Below, piece by piece: positions 42,970 to 51,408 of a stretch of DNA of 64,000 nt. Position numbers and translations under genes: made by a program. Each line of letters starts with the position of its first letter. The first letter of the stretch is position 1. Where the stretch lies: positions 1,432,818-1,496,817 of the forward strand of contig CP073261.1 of NCBI GenBank assembly GCA_019739335.1, in the 5' to 3' direction. Below the pieces are notes generated by a model that worked only from the letters and a program-made list of their open reading frames with translations, did no database searches and was not told where the DNA came from. This DNA is from Erythrobacter sp. Lineage in GTDB: Bacteria; Pseudomonadota; Alphaproteobacteria; Sphingomonadales; Sphingomonadaceae.

Positions 42970-43752
42970 ATGATCGACAGCATGAAACTTGAACAGATTT
43001 GCCGAGAGGCGGGGCACATGGCCCATGGCCGCTGGCCCGGTGGTGGCCATGACCTGAAGAGCTGGGAGAAATCGCCCGGCAATCCGGTCTGCGAGGCCGA
43101 CATGGAAGTCGACGCCTTCCTCAAGCGCGAACTGGGTCGCCTGCTGCCTGCGGCGGGCTGGCTGAGCGAGGAGACTGCGGACCATGCCGGGCGGCTCGAC
43201 AAGGGACTGATCTGGCTGGTCGATCCCATCGATGGCACGCGCGATTTCATTCGTGGGCGGCCGGGCTGGGCGGTGTCGGTGGCCTTGATCAGCGGCGGGC
43301 GGCCCCTGATCGGCACGCTGGTTGCCCCCGCACGCGGCGAAGTCTGGTCGGCCACGGCGGGCAGGGGTGCGTGGCGCAACGGTGAGCGGCTGGCGGCGAG
43401 CACGCGGCGCGAGTTTTCCGGCGCGCGGGTGCCCGCCGATTCGCTGGCGAAGGAGGACCGCGACCTGACGACAGTCGACAAGCCCAATTCGATCGCCCTT
43501 CGGGTAGCAATGGTAGCTGCTGACGAGGCCGACCTGCTGGCCACGCTGCGCTGGGGCTATGAATGGGATATCGGCGCCGCCGCGCTGATCGCCCGCGAGG
43601 CAGGGGCGCGCGTGACCGATGCCTTCGGCCAACCGCTCGCCTACAACAAACGCGATCCGCGCGCCTTCGGCCTGCTCGTCACCGCGCCTGCCATCCATGA
43701 TGCAGCCGTGGAGCGACTGGCGGAACGCGCGGCGCGGATCGTGGGAGAATAG
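42970..43752 (+). CDS. cysQ: 3'(2'),5'-bisphosphate nucleotidase CysQ
   Basis: The product has 260 residues from the ATG at 42970; 42982 (MKLEQICREAG) is an alternative. It belongs to the inositol-monophosphatase superfamily. The metal motifs are WLSEETADHAGRLD (Glu-Glu) and LVDPIDGTRDFIRG, and the C-terminal YEWDIGAAALIAREAGARVTDAFG holds the last Asp. CysQ removes the 3' phosphate from PAP, a toxic by-product of sulfate assimilation. It is divergent from sucC and ends next to a minus-strand terminator. Confidence 0.88.
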   Translation: MIDSMKLEQICREAGHMAHGRWPGGGHDLKSWEKSPGNPVCEADMEVDAFLKRELGRLLPAAGWLSEETADHAGRLDKGLIWLVDPIDGTRDFIRGRPGWAVSVALISGGRPLIGTLVAPARGEVWSATAGRGAWRNGERLAASTRREFSGARVPADSLAKEDRDLTTVDKPNSIALRVAMVAADEADLLATLRWGYEWDIGAAALIAREAGARVTDAFGQPLAYNKRDPRAFGLLVTAPAIHDAAVERLAERAARIVGE

Positions 43753-43780
43753 AAAAAGGGCGCCCCTTGCGGGACGCCCT
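43753..43780 (-). terminator. terminator of the OmpA-family gene
   Basis: The stem agggcgcccc/gggacgccct (one mismatch, 4-base loop) is preceded on the plus strand by an A run. This gives a U run on the minus transcript. It lies directly behind the cysQ stop and 23 bases beyond the end of the OmpA-family gene. Confidence 0.75.
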
Positions 43781-43802
43781 CACTCTTGCCAGAGCGACTT
43801 GC

Positions 43803-44486
43803 TCAATAGGCGGCGTTCACGTCCGCCTGCGTTACCGGGGTAATCCGGATTTCCACGCGGCGGTTTGCCGAGCGGCCGCTTTCGGTGGTGTTGTCGGCAA
43901 TCGGGTACTGCTCGCCATAGCCGATCGTCTCGATGCGGGCGCGGGCAACGCCGCGCGAGACGAGGTAGTTGGCGACCGATTCGGCACGGCGGCGCGACAG
44001 GTCGAGGTTGTACTGCTCGCTGCCGGTCGAATCGGTGTGGCCCATCACGTCGATCAGGCTGTTGGGCCGATCAACCATGTTCTGCGCCACGCCATCGAGC
44101 GTGGACCGCATGGTGGGCGAGATGTTGGTCGAATCGACCGCGAAGGTAACGTCAGGGAAGTTGACCAGGATGCCGTCACCATTCGGGGTCTCGGTCACGT
44201 CCACGCCGGTACCGGCGGTGACTTCTTCCAGTTCGCGGATCTGTTCGTCCATCCGGTAGCCGACATAGCCGCCTGCGGCTGCGCCGATCCCCGCGCCGAC
44301 GATGCGGGCGGTCTTGCCGCCGATCAAACCGCCGAGCAGATAGCCGAGCCCGGCCCCGCCGATACCGCCGATGGCGGTGCGCGAAATAACCTGGTTGCCG
44401 GTATTGGGATCGGTGACGCAAGCAGTGGTCGTACCGACCAGCGCAAGCGCGCCGATGGACGACATGAGGACTTTCTTAGAATACAT
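43803..44486 (-). CDS. OmpA-family protein with glycine-zipper membrane segment
   Basis: The product has 227 residues from the ATG at 44486, which has a strong ggagg site. A lipoprotein-type signal (VLMSSIGALALVGTTTAC) is followed by a glycine-zipper region (IGGIGGAGLGYLLGGLIGGKTARIVGAGIGAAAGGYVGYRMDEQ). The C-terminal OmpA domain (about 110-225) has the peptidoglycan-binding motif DVMGHTDSTGSEQYNLDLSRRRAESVANYL. The layout is that of YiaD-like lipoproteins linking outer membrane and cell wall. The lipobox is weak, so lipidation is uncertain. Confidence 0.9.
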   Translation of the reverse strand: MYSKKVLMSSIGALALVGTTTACVTDPNTGNQVISRTAIGGIGGAGLGYLLGGLIGGKTARIVGAGIGAAAGGYVGYRMDEQIRELEEVTAGTGVDVTETPNGDGILVNFPDVTFAVDSTNISPTMRSTLDGVAQNMVDRPNSLIDVMGHTDSTGSEQYNLDLSRRRAESVANYLVSRGVARARIETIGYGEQYPIADNTTESGRSANRRVEIRITPVTQADVNAAY

Positions 44487-44644
44487 TGGTTCTTCCTCCA
44501 GAATCACGCAGACCACGATGCGAGTAATCATGTTGCATCCCGCACAACGGTTTGGCCAGCGGAGCGTTCCGTAACTTCTCGTAACATCGGTGATGACGTG
44601 AAGGGTTCGCACCTGCGGGCATATCTGCTAGCGCCGCAGACCTG

Positions 44645-45937
44645 ATGGATCCGTTTCCCTGGCATTATCTCGCCGCGCTCATTTTCCTGATTGTTCTCAA
44701 TGGCGTGTTTGCCATGTCCGAGCTCGCAATTGTTTCGGCACGCACCGCGCGGCTGCGGATGGCAGCGGAAAAGGGCAGCAAAGCCGCGGCCGTGGCAATG
44801 CGGCTGGCGGCCGAGCCGGGCAAGTTTCTTTCCACGGTGCAGATCGGCATCACCCTGATCGGCATTATCAACGGCGCAGTGTCGGGTGCCGCACTGGGCG
44901 GGCCGGTGGGGGACCGGATCGCGCTGCTGGGCGTGGATGCGGATATCGCCGACAATGTGGGTTACATCGTGGTGATTGCCGTCACCACCTATCTCAGCCT
45001 GGTGATCGGCGAACTGGTGCCCAAGCAGCTCGCCCTGCGGGCGGCGGAACCGGTGGCGATCATCATGGCGCTGCCGCTGGACCTGTTGGCAAAGGTGTCG
45101 AAGCCGTTCGTGTGGTTGCTGGACAATTCCTCCGCGATGCTGCTGCGGCTGTTGCGAGTGCGTCACAAGGGCGAGCACGGCCTGACCGGCGAAGAACTGC
45201 AGATGATCTTTGCCGATGCTACGCGCAGCGGAGTGATCGAGGAACAGGAGCGCGCGATCCTTTCTGGCATCATGCGCCTTCAGGATCGTCCAGTGCGCGA
45301 ACTGATGACCCCCCGCACACAGATCGACTGGCTCGATGCGAATGCCGACGAAGCTGAAATGCGCCGGGTGATCGAAGAATCGCCCCATTCGCTGCTGCCG
45401 GTGGCGGACGGTACGGCCGACAGGGTGATCGGCGTTATCAAGGTGCGCGAACTGTTGGCGCAGATGCTGACCGGTGAGCCGGTGGTGCTCGCCGACATCC
45501 TGCGCAAGAGCCAGGTCGTGCCCGACCAGCTCGATGCGATGGACGCGCTGCGGGTGCTCCAGCAATCGGGCACCGGCATGGCGATGGTGCATGACGAGTA
45601 CGGCCATCTCGACGGGATCGTGACCACGGCGGATCTGTTGGCAGCCATTGCCGGCGATTTCGCCAGCCACCAGGACGAAGGCGACACGCCGATGATCGTC
45701 GCGCGCGAGGACGGATCGCTGCTGGTGTCGGGCGCGCTTTCGGCCGATGCGCTGGCCGAGCGGCTGGGGCTCGATTTTCCCGAAGGCCGTGAATTTGCAA
45801 CGGCGGCAGGTTACGTCTTGTTCATGCTCAAGCACCTACCCGCCGAAGGGGAATACTTTACCGACCAGGGGTGGCGTTTCGAAGTGATCGATATGGACGG
45901 CCGCAAGATCGACAAGCTGCTGGTGCGCGAGGAGTGA
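44645..45937 (+). CDS. CNNM/CorC-type transporter (hemolysin-like, DUF21-CBS-CorC_HlyC)
   Basis: The product has 430 residues. The N-terminal CNNM (DUF21) domain has about four helices (ALIFLIVLNGVFAMSELAIVSAR; LSTVQIGITLIGIINGAVSG). A pair of CBS domains (about 205-330, RLQDRPVRELMTPRTQIDWLDA; DILRKSQVVPDQLDAMDALRVL) and a C-terminal CorC_HlyC domain (about 345-430) follow. The family exports or transports divalent cations such as Mg2+ and Co2+; the name hemolysin is historical. It starts directly after a direct repeat of cgtaac in the shared upstream region. Confidence 0.9.
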   Translation: MDPFPWHYLAALIFLIVLNGVFAMSELAIVSARTARLRMAAEKGSKAAAVAMRLAAEPGKFLSTVQIGITLIGIINGAVSGAALGGPVGDRIALLGVDADIADNVGYIVVIAVTTYLSLVIGELVPKQLALRAAEPVAIIMALPLDLLAKVSKPFVWLLDNSSAMLLRLLRVRHKGEHGLTGEELQMIFADATRSGVIEEQERAILSGIMRLQDRPVRELMTPRTQIDWLDANADEAEMRRVIEESPHSLLPVADGTADRVIGVIKVRELLAQMLTGEPVVLADILRKSQVVPDQLDAMDALRVLQQSGTGMAMVHDEYGHLDGIVTTADLLAAIAGDFASHQDEGDTPMIVAREDGSLLVSGALSADALAERLGLDFPEGREFATAAGYVLFMLKHLPAEGEYFTDQGWRFEVIDMDGRKIDKLLVREE

Positions 45938-46444
45938 AGCGCGCTCAGCGAACGACGCCGGTGTCGGACTATCCTCTCGCTGGCTCACCGGGGCCGCGGC
46001 GAAGGCGCATGCGGGGATATTGTGCCCTACGCCGCCGCGTGTGTGTTTCCTACAGGCAGCCCGCTGTGCTTCCCTAAATGGCATGGACCGCATTCCACCC
46101 TCCGCTCGCCTGGACGCGAGAAAGGTCACACTTCTGTCTCCAACGGTGACACAAGTGGTTTTTCCTGCCCTTAACCGTGCTCCATATGCTCCAAAAGCCC
46201 CGTACGTGAGACGAACCGAGTGCCTGCTACTGTGTGACGGCGAAGTTCGCAGTGGGCCGATCTTCACTTTCAGCCGCCGCGAAGCCGCAGAAATTAACCG
46301 GATTTCCCCTGTTGCCGGAAAGACTCACCGCAAAAGTCTTAACGCGGAAACCGATTGTTAACCTTTTTTGGTGAGAAGCGACGTGGTTAATTCACGGCAA
46401 CACCTCTGAATTGAGGGTTACCACCGGGAGCAAAGGGGTTTCCA
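45938..46444 (+). promoter_or_regulatory. ctrA upstream region with CtrA-type half-sites
   Basis: These 507 bases hold no convincing gene. Several TTAAC half-sites lie in the last 275 bases: TTAACC at 46171, 46294 and 46358, TTAACG at 46339 and a reverse TTAACC at 46385-46390. CtrA binds TTAA-N7-TTAA or single TTAACC-like half-sites, so autoregulation is likely. No pair has the exact 7-base spacing. A candidate small reading frame (46020-46361) was rejected. Confidence 0.45.
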
Positions 46445-47140
46445 ATGCGTGTTCTGCTGATCGAAGACGAGCCGACGACCGCCAAGGCGATCGAGCTGAT
46501 GCTCACCACCGAAGGCTTCAACGTCTACTCGACCGATCTGGGCGAGGAAGGCCTCGATCTGGGCAAGCTGTATGATTACGATATCATCCTGCTCGATCTG
46601 AACCTGCCCGACATGCACGGGTACGATGTGCTCAAGAAGCTGCGCGTGGCCAAGGTGCAGACCCCGGTGCTGATCCTGTCGGGCATTTCCGAAATGGACA
46701 GCAAGATCCGCAGCTTCGGCTTCGGCGCGGACGATTACGTGACCAAGCCGTTCCACCGCGACGAACTGGTCGCCCGCATCCACGCTGTGGTGCGGCGCTC
46801 GAAGGGCCATTCGCAGAGCGTGATCCGCACCGGCAAGCTGGCGGTGAACCTCGATGCCAAGACCGTCGAAGTCGATGGCGCGCGGGTGCACCTGACCGGC
46901 AAGGAATATGCGATGCTCGAGCTGCTGTCGCTGCGCAAGGGCACCACGCTGACCAAGGAAATGTTCCTCAACCACCTTTACGGCGGGATGGACGAGCCCG
47001 AACTGAAGATCATCGACGTGTTCATCTGCAAGCTGCGCAAGAAGCTTTCGAGTGCCTGCGGCGGGGAAAACTACATCGAAACCGTCTGGGGCCGCGGCTA
47101 TGTGCTGCGCGATCCGGGCGAGGAACAGGTCGCCGCCTGA
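46445..47140 (+). CDS. ctrA: cell-cycle master response regulator CtrA
   Basis: The product has 231 residues, the CtrA length. The receiver domain starts [10 protein letters not shown], with the phospho-acceptor Asp51 in [15 protein letters not shown], followed by [22 protein letters not shown]. The OmpR-type winged helix has [50 protein letters not shown] and WGRGYVL. The last two residues are Ala-Ala, as in Caulobacter CtrA, where they mark it for ClpXP degradation. It controls division, flagellar and replication genes through TTAA-type sites. Confidence 0.97.
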   Translation: MRVLLIEDEPTTAKAIELMLTTEGFNVYSTDLGEEGLDLGKLYDYDIILLDLNLPDMHGYDVLKKLRVAKVQTPVLILSGISEMDSKIRSFGFGADDYVTKPFHRDELVARIHAVVRRSKGHSQSVIRTGKLAVNLDAKTVEVDGARVHLTGKEYAMLELLSLRKGTTLTKEMFLNHLYGGMDEPELKIIDVFICKLRKKLSSACGGENYIETVWGRGYVLRDPGEEQVAA

Positions 47141-47179
47141 TAGTGATTTTGCTCCCGAGGGGGCAAGGGGTACCCGGGG

Positions 47180-47218
47180 ACGCCTCGAAAGCAGTTGCGC
47201 TTTCGGGGCGTTCTTCTC
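47180..47218 (+). terminator. terminator after ctrA
   Basis: A 13-pair stem (47180-47192 with 47199-47211, one G-U) closes a 6-base loop and is followed by ttcttct. It lies 40 bases after the ctrA stop and 14 bases before the trmB start, so the two are probably separate units. Confidence 0.8.
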
Positions 47219-47231
47219 TAGCGCGCTCGCC

Positions 47232-47945
47232 ATGAGTGCGAACAAGGAAGGCGATCCGACCACGCTGAAGCGGCTGTACGGGCGCAGCCAGGGCAAGGCC
47301 CTGCGCGCCGGGCAGCAGGACCTGGTCGACACGCTGCTGCCGCAGATTGCGGTGCCGCTTGAGGGGCCGGTGACGGCGGAGGGGCTGTTCGGCCCAAGTT
47401 CGCATGGGGAGCGCCCGCTGCATTTCGAGATCGGCTTCGGCGGCGGAGAGCATCTGGCCTATCGCGCCGACCTGCTGCCCGATCACGGCTTCATCGGAGC
47501 CGAGCCCTTCGTCAACGGCGTGGCGCAGGCGCTGGTCCACGTCCGCGACGGGGCGCTGGGCAATGTCCGCATCCATCACGGCGATGCCTTGCAGGTGCTC
47601 GAACGCATCCCCGACGGCGCGCTGACAATGGTTTACCTGCTGCATCCCGATCCCTGGCCCAAGGCCAAGCACGCCAAGCGGCGGATGATGAACGATGGCC
47701 CGGTCCGGATGATCGCCGACAAGCTGAAGCCCGGCGGCGAATTCCGCTTCGGCACCGATCACGCGGTCTATGTCCGCCACGCGCTGATGGTGATGCGGCG
47801 CTTCCGCGAGGAATTCGAATGGGTAATCGACGGGCCGGACCAGTTCCGCCAGCGCCCCTCCGGCTGGCCCGAAACGCGCTACGAATACAAGGCGCGCCAT
47901 ACCTACGGGCACGAAGTGTGGTACTTCCGGTTCCGCCGCCGTTGA
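47232..47945 (+). CDS. trmB: tRNA (guanine-46-N7)-methyltransferase
   Basis: The product has 237 residues from the ATG at 47232 (MSANKEGDPTTLKRLYGRSQGKALR). The SAM site is FEIGFGGGEHLAYRA, followed by FIGAEPFVNGVAQAL, the catalytic LLHPDPWPKAKHAKRRMM and the C-terminal ETRYEYKARHTYGHEVWYFRF. TrmB methylates G46 in the variable loop of tRNAs. The reading frame extends upstream into ctrA but has no family similarity there. Confidence 0.95.
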   Translation: MSANKEGDPTTLKRLYGRSQGKALRAGQQDLVDTLLPQIAVPLEGPVTAEGLFGPSSHGERPLHFEIGFGGGEHLAYRADLLPDHGFIGAEPFVNGVAQALVHVRDGALGNVRIHHGDALQVLERIPDGALTMVYLLHPDPWPKAKHAKRRMMNDGPVRMIADKLKPGGEFRFGTDHAVYVRHALMVMRRFREEFEWVIDGPDQFRQRPSGWPETRYEYKARHTYGHEVWYFRFRRR

Positions 47946-47986
47946 GCACGGACAGTGCGAGCTGCGCCTAGCGAGCGGAAGCAGGT

Positions 47987-48976
47987 TCAGTTTGCCGACC
48001 AGCCCTGTCCGCGCGAACGCGGTTCGCTGTCGGGATCGCGCCACGGGCCCAGCTCTTGAGGCTTCAACCGGTTGAGCGCGTCGAGACGCCGCCGCTGGCG
48101 CACTTCCAGCGCTAGCCGCAGGAAGGGGTGCGGTCCGTTCTTGAGCTGGCTCGGCGACATCCCGAAAAATGCGCGCACTTCCTTCACCCGGTGCGACTGG
48201 TCGAAATAGCGCAGCTCGATTTCCGGGCGGTCCTCGGGTCGGGCGACATCGAGCAGGGCCGAGGCCATGTCGAGCACCCGTGCGCGGCGCAGCGCCTGCT
48301 TGGGGGTGATCCCGAATGCGGATTTGATCAACCGCTCGATCGTGCGTTTGGAGACATCGTGGCGTTCGGCGAATTGCTCCACACTGATATCGGGATTGGC
48401 GAGGCACTGGCGCTCGAAATCGATGACGATAGGATCGGGAATCTTGCGGCCCGATGCTTCCACCAGCGGGCGGAGGAACTCGTCTTCCAGCGCGCGCAGC
48501 CATGCTTCGTAGGGCTGGTCCATGGGCACGAGCGAGCCCAGCGGCAAGTCGCGCCCGAACCACTCATCGACATCGACAATCCGGTCGAGCACTTCGCCGT
48601 TCTCGGGAAAGCCCAGCAGGCTCGCCGCGCCCGCATTCAGGTGCAGGGTGATAGCCACATACTTGCCCGAAATGCCGAGCGACATCCGCCGCGATTGCGG
48701 CCCGAAATAGAGCGCGGTGCCGTGGGGACCGGGTTGCCAGACCTGTACTCCGTCCGCCGTGCCCGCGGTCCAGGCGTCATGATAGATGATGGTGATGCAC
48801 GGATGATCGATCACCCGCCCGCATTCGATGCGCATCCCTGCGGGAAGCTCGCCCTCGGCAATGCTCCACCAGTAACCCCAGGGCAGCAGGTCCCAGGCCG
48901 GAGCGCGCGACAGGGCCAGTGGCGAACCGCCCCGCGTAGCGCCGGTCTGCGACTTAATCTGCGGCCCGTTTTTCAT
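47987..48976 (-). CDS. AraC-family transcription regulator
   Basis: The product has 329 residues. The N-terminal part (about 30-190) is a sensor-like domain without strong motifs (GTALYFGPQSRRMSLGISGKYVAITLH). The C-terminal AraC helix-turn-helix (about 200-290) contains NPDISVEQFAERHDVSKRTIERLIKSAFGITPKQALRRARVL, and a late REFFGMSP-like motif (VRAFFGMSPSQLKNGPHPFL) marks the second helix-turn-helix. The ligand and targets are unknown. It is divergent from hisN with a 65-base gap, but there is no firm reason to link the two. Confidence 0.88.
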   Translation of the reverse strand: MKNGPQIKSQTGATRGGSPLALSRAPAWDLLPWGYWWSIAEGELPAGMRIECGRVIDHPCITIIYHDAWTAGTADGVQVWQPGPHGTALYFGPQSRRMSLGISGKYVAITLHLNAGAASLLGFPENGEVLDRIVDVDEWFGRDLPLGSLVPMDQPYEAWLRALEDEFLRPLVEASGRKIPDPIVIDFERQCLANPDISVEQFAERHDVSKRTIERLIKSAFGITPKQALRRARVLDMASALLDVARPEDRPEIELRYFDQSHRVKEVRAFFGMSPSQLKNGPHPFLRLALEVRQRRRLDALNRLKPQELGPWRDPDSEPRSRGQGWSAN

Positions 48977-49041
48977 TATGCGGAAGATTGCGTAACAAAC
49001 CCGGCGATTGCAACGCCGTTAACTTCTACTAGGAGAGCACT

Positions 49042-49818
49042 ATGGCCTCCAGCACTGATATTGCACTCATTCACCGGCTGGCAGATGCTGCCCGCGCCGA
49101 AATCCGCCCGCTGTTCCGCACCCTGATGGACAGCGAATCGAAAGGCGATTCGACTCCCGTAACGCTGGCCGATCGCAATGCCGAAGCCGCTATGCGCCGC
49201 CTGATCGAAGCGGAGGCCAGCGCGGATGGCATTTTCGGCGAGGAATATGGCGAGAAGCAGGGCGTATCGGGCCGCCAGTGGGTGCTCGATCCGATCGACG
49301 GCACCACCGCCTTCCTCGCCGGGCGGCCGATCTTCGGCACCCTGATCGCACTGCTGGAAGGTGGCTTCCCGGTGCTCGGCGTGATCGACCAGCCGATCCT
49401 TGGCGAACGCTGGCTCGGCGTGGTCGGCAAACCCACCACCTTCAACGGCCAGCCCGTGCGCACGCGCCTGTGCCCCGAACTCGACCACGCGACCATCGCC
49501 ACCACCGGCCCGCATTACTTCACCGTGGAGCAGGGCGACCGCTTCATGGCGCTGGCCGGGCAGACCGATCACAAGCGCATGGTGATGGGCGGCGACTGCT
49601 ACAACTACGCCACGCTGGCGAGCGGCCATATCGACATCGTCGCCGAAGCAGGCCTGAAACTGCACGATTACGCCGCGCTGGTGCCGGTGGTCGAAGGCGC
49701 AGGCGGCGTGATGAGCGACTGGCGCGGCGAGCCTTTGCACGCGGGATCGGACGGTTCCGTGCTGGCGCTGGGCGATCCGGCGCGGCTGGAGGATGTGGTG
49801 GAGGTGTTGGGAACCTAG
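49042..49818 (+). CDS. hisN: histidinol-phosphatase, inositol-monophosphatase type
   Basis: The product has 258 residues. Metal motifs are GIFGEEYGEK, WVLDPIDGTTAFLAGRPIFGTLIAL and the late AGLKLHDYAALVPVVEGAGGVMSDWRG. The HisN-like set (GRPIFGTLIALLEGGFPVLGVIDQP; MVMGGDCYNYATLASGHIDIV) is closer to histidinol-phosphatase than to CysQ or inositol phosphatase. It removes phosphate from L-histidinol phosphate in the penultimate stage of His synthesis. A second superfamily member, cysQ, lies at 42970. Confidence 0.88.
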   Translation: MASSTDIALIHRLADAARAEIRPLFRTLMDSESKGDSTPVTLADRNAEAAMRRLIEAEASADGIFGEEYGEKQGVSGRQWVLDPIDGTTAFLAGRPIFGTLIALLEGGFPVLGVIDQPILGERWLGVVGKPTTFNGQPVRTRLCPELDHATIATTGPHYFTVEQGDRFMALAGQTDHKRMVMGGDCYNYATLASGHIDIVAEAGLKLHDYAALVPVVEGAGGVMSDWRGEPLHAGSDGSVLALGDPARLEDVVEVLGT

Positions 49819-49895
49819 GACTGCCCAGCTCCGACTTCCGCAGCCTGGCCGCGCAATAAAGTTGCTGCCACGCAACAGTAACGGTCAATTCGCAA

Positions 49896-49925
49896 CTGCC
49901 CAAGCGATGGTAATCGCTTGGGCAG
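49896..49925 (+). terminator. perfect 12-bp hairpin after hisN
   Basis: The arms ctgcccaagcga (49896-49907) and tcgcttgggcag (49914-49925) are exact reverse complements around a 6-base loop. The tail aggctttcccc has only a short T run, so this is either a weak terminator of hisN or an operator for the following outer-membrane gene. Confidence 0.55.
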
Positions 49926-49989
49926 AGGCTTTCCCCTAGGGCGCGCCCGCGCTTCGAGCGTCGAGGCGATCTAACAGGGGTAAATCTGC

Positions 49990-50580
49990 ATGCGTTTGTT
50001 TGTTGTTCCGGTAGCGCTCTGCGCCGCCGTCGCCGTTCCGGCTGCCGCACAGGAAGCCAATACGACCGATTCCATTGCTCGTGACGGTGTGCGCATCGAA
50101 GCACGGGCCACTTACGAGACCCCGACGGTCAGCTCGATCGAAGAAGACGACGATGTCTACAAGCTGGGCAGCGCCTTCGCTTTCGGTGGCGAAGTCGGCT
50201 TCGATCTGGCGGTGAGCAATTCGGTAGTCGTCGGTCCCTATGGCCAGTACGAGGTTTCCAGCGTCGAAAGCTGCGAAGAAGGCTTCTGCGTGTCGACGAC
50301 CGATTATCTTGAAGCCGGTCTGCATATTGGCGTGGCGCTGAACGCCGAAGGCCAGCTTTTCGGCAAGCTGGGCTACGGCCAGCTCGGTTTCGAAACCAGT
50401 GGCCTTGGTCTCGATTCGACTGAAACCGGTGAAGGCGTGGCCTTTGCAGCAGGTTACGAACATGGCTTCGGCGACACGTTCTACGGCAGCGTCGAGCTTG
50501 GCTATGCCGACCTTGGCGATGTCTACGGCATCAATTTCCAGCGCCGCCATGCCGGTGTTACCGTGGGTGCCCGCTTCTAA
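49990..50580 (+). CDS. outer-membrane beta-barrel protein
   Basis: The product has 196 residues. A signal peptide (MRLFVVPVALCAAVAVPAAAQE) precedes a series of alternating beta strands with aromatic girdle residues (EVGFDLAVSNSVVVGPYGQYEV; GKLGYGQLGFET; AAGYEHGFGDTFYGSVELGYADL), ending GVTVGARF with a C-terminal Phe. This is the small porin-like or Opa-like eight-stranded type. A CEEGFC motif in an extracellular loop may form a disulfide. The function is not known. Confidence 0.82.
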   Translation: MRLFVVPVALCAAVAVPAAAQEANTTDSIARDGVRIEARATYETPTVSSIEEDDDVYKLGSAFAFGGEVGFDLAVSNSVVVGPYGQYEVSSVESCEEGFCVSTTDYLEAGLHIGVALNAEGQLFGKLGYGQLGFETSGLGLDSTETGEGVAFAAGYEHGFGDTFYGSVELGYADLGDVYGINFQRRHAGVTVGARF

Positions 50581-50597
50581 GCGAGCGCAACTTCAGG

Positions 50598-50654
50598 AGC
50601 GGGCGCGGCACGCGGTCCTTGCAATTGCCGCAGGAATCGGTATGCGCGCCCGCT
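50598..50654 (+). promoter_or_regulatory. long-loop hairpin upstream of rpmI
   Basis: The arms agcgggcgcg (50598-50607) and cgcgcccgct (50645-50654) match over 10 bases, with a 37-base spacer, and gattatttt follows about 10 bases later. It could end the outer-membrane protein transcript or form part of an L20-responsive leader of rpmI-rplT. The sequence alone does not decide between them. Confidence 0.35.
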
Positions 50655-50737
50655 TCACTGACACGTGATTATTTTCCGGTCTGGCCATCAAGGGCTGCCA
50701 GGGCTGGTTGGACGTGTCTCTGTCAAAGGAGATGAAA

Positions 50738-50941
50738 ATGCCCAAGTTGAAGACCAAGAGCGGCGTGAAGAAGCGCTTCAAGCTCACCGCCACAGGCAAG
50801 GTCAAGCATGGTGTCGCCGGCAAGCGCCACCGCCTGATCAGCCACAATGCGAAGTATATCCGCCAGAACCGCGGCACTTCGGTCCTGTCCACTGCGGACA
50901 CGCCGACGATCAAGCGCTGGGCCCCTTACGGCCTCGGCTGA
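50738..50941 (+). CDS. rpmI: 50S ribosomal protein L35
   Basis: The product has 67 residues from the ATG at 50738 ([23 protein letters not shown]), which has a good aaggaga site. The conserved [15 protein letters not shown] and RQNRGT core identifies L35. It forms the usual pair with rplT (26-base gap). The infC gene, which often precedes it, is absent here. Confidence 0.97.
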   Translation: MPKLKTKSGVKKRFKLTATGKVKHGVAGKRHRLISHNAKYIRQNRGTSVLSTADTPTIKRWAPYGLG

Positions 50942-50967
50942 CCGCGCGCTCTGGAAAGGAATAGACT

Positions 50968-51327
50968 ATGACTCGCATCAAACGCGGTGTTACCACCCGC
51001 GCCAAGCACAAGCGGATTCTCGAACAGGCGAAGGGCTATCGCGGCCGTCGCAAGAACACGATCCGCGTTGCCCGCCAGGCCGTCGAAAAGGCCGGCCAGT
51101 ACGCCTATCGCGATCGCAAGGTGAACAAGCGCAATTTCCGCGCGCTGTGGATCCAGCGCATCAACGCGGCAGTGCGCGGCGAAGGCCTCACCTATTCGCA
51201 GTTCATGCACGGCGTGAAGCTGGCCGGGATCGAGCTGGACCGCAAGGTCATGGCCGATCTGGCGATGAACGAAGCGGCGGCCTTTGGCCTCATCATCAAG
51301 CAGGCCAAGGAAGCGCTTCCCGCCTGA
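50968..51327 (+). CDS. rplT: 50S ribosomal protein L20
   Basis: The product has 119 residues. It starts [55 protein letters not shown], followed by [23 protein letters not shown], the standard L20 sequence. L20 binds 23S rRNA early in assembly and in many bacteria represses its own operon. It is followed by a strong terminator that separates it from pheST. Confidence 0.98.
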   Translation: MTRIKRGVTTRAKHKRILEQAKGYRGRRKNTIRVARQAVEKAGQYAYRDRKVNKRNFRALWIQRINAAVRGEGLTYSQFMHGVKLAGIELDRKVMADLAMNEAAAFGLIIKQAKEALPA

Positions 51328-51351
51328 CCTGATGATGTTCTGAAATACAGG

Positions 51352-51381
51352 AAGCGCCATCCGAAAGGGTGGCGCTTTTTG
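51352..51381 (+). terminator. terminator after rplT
   Basis: The stem aagcgccatcc pairs with gggtggcgctt (one C-G/T-G variation) around a gaaa-type loop and is followed by a T run. It lies 25 bases after the rplT stop and about 28 bases before the pheS start. Confidence 0.9.
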
Positions 51382-51408
51382 TTTGTCCCCACTAAGCGAG
51401 CGGCCATC

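Noticed and set aside
46020..46361. 113-codon frame upstream of ctrA
   Set aside because: No ribosome site, odd composition, and it overlaps the candidate CtrA sites; more likely promoter DNA.
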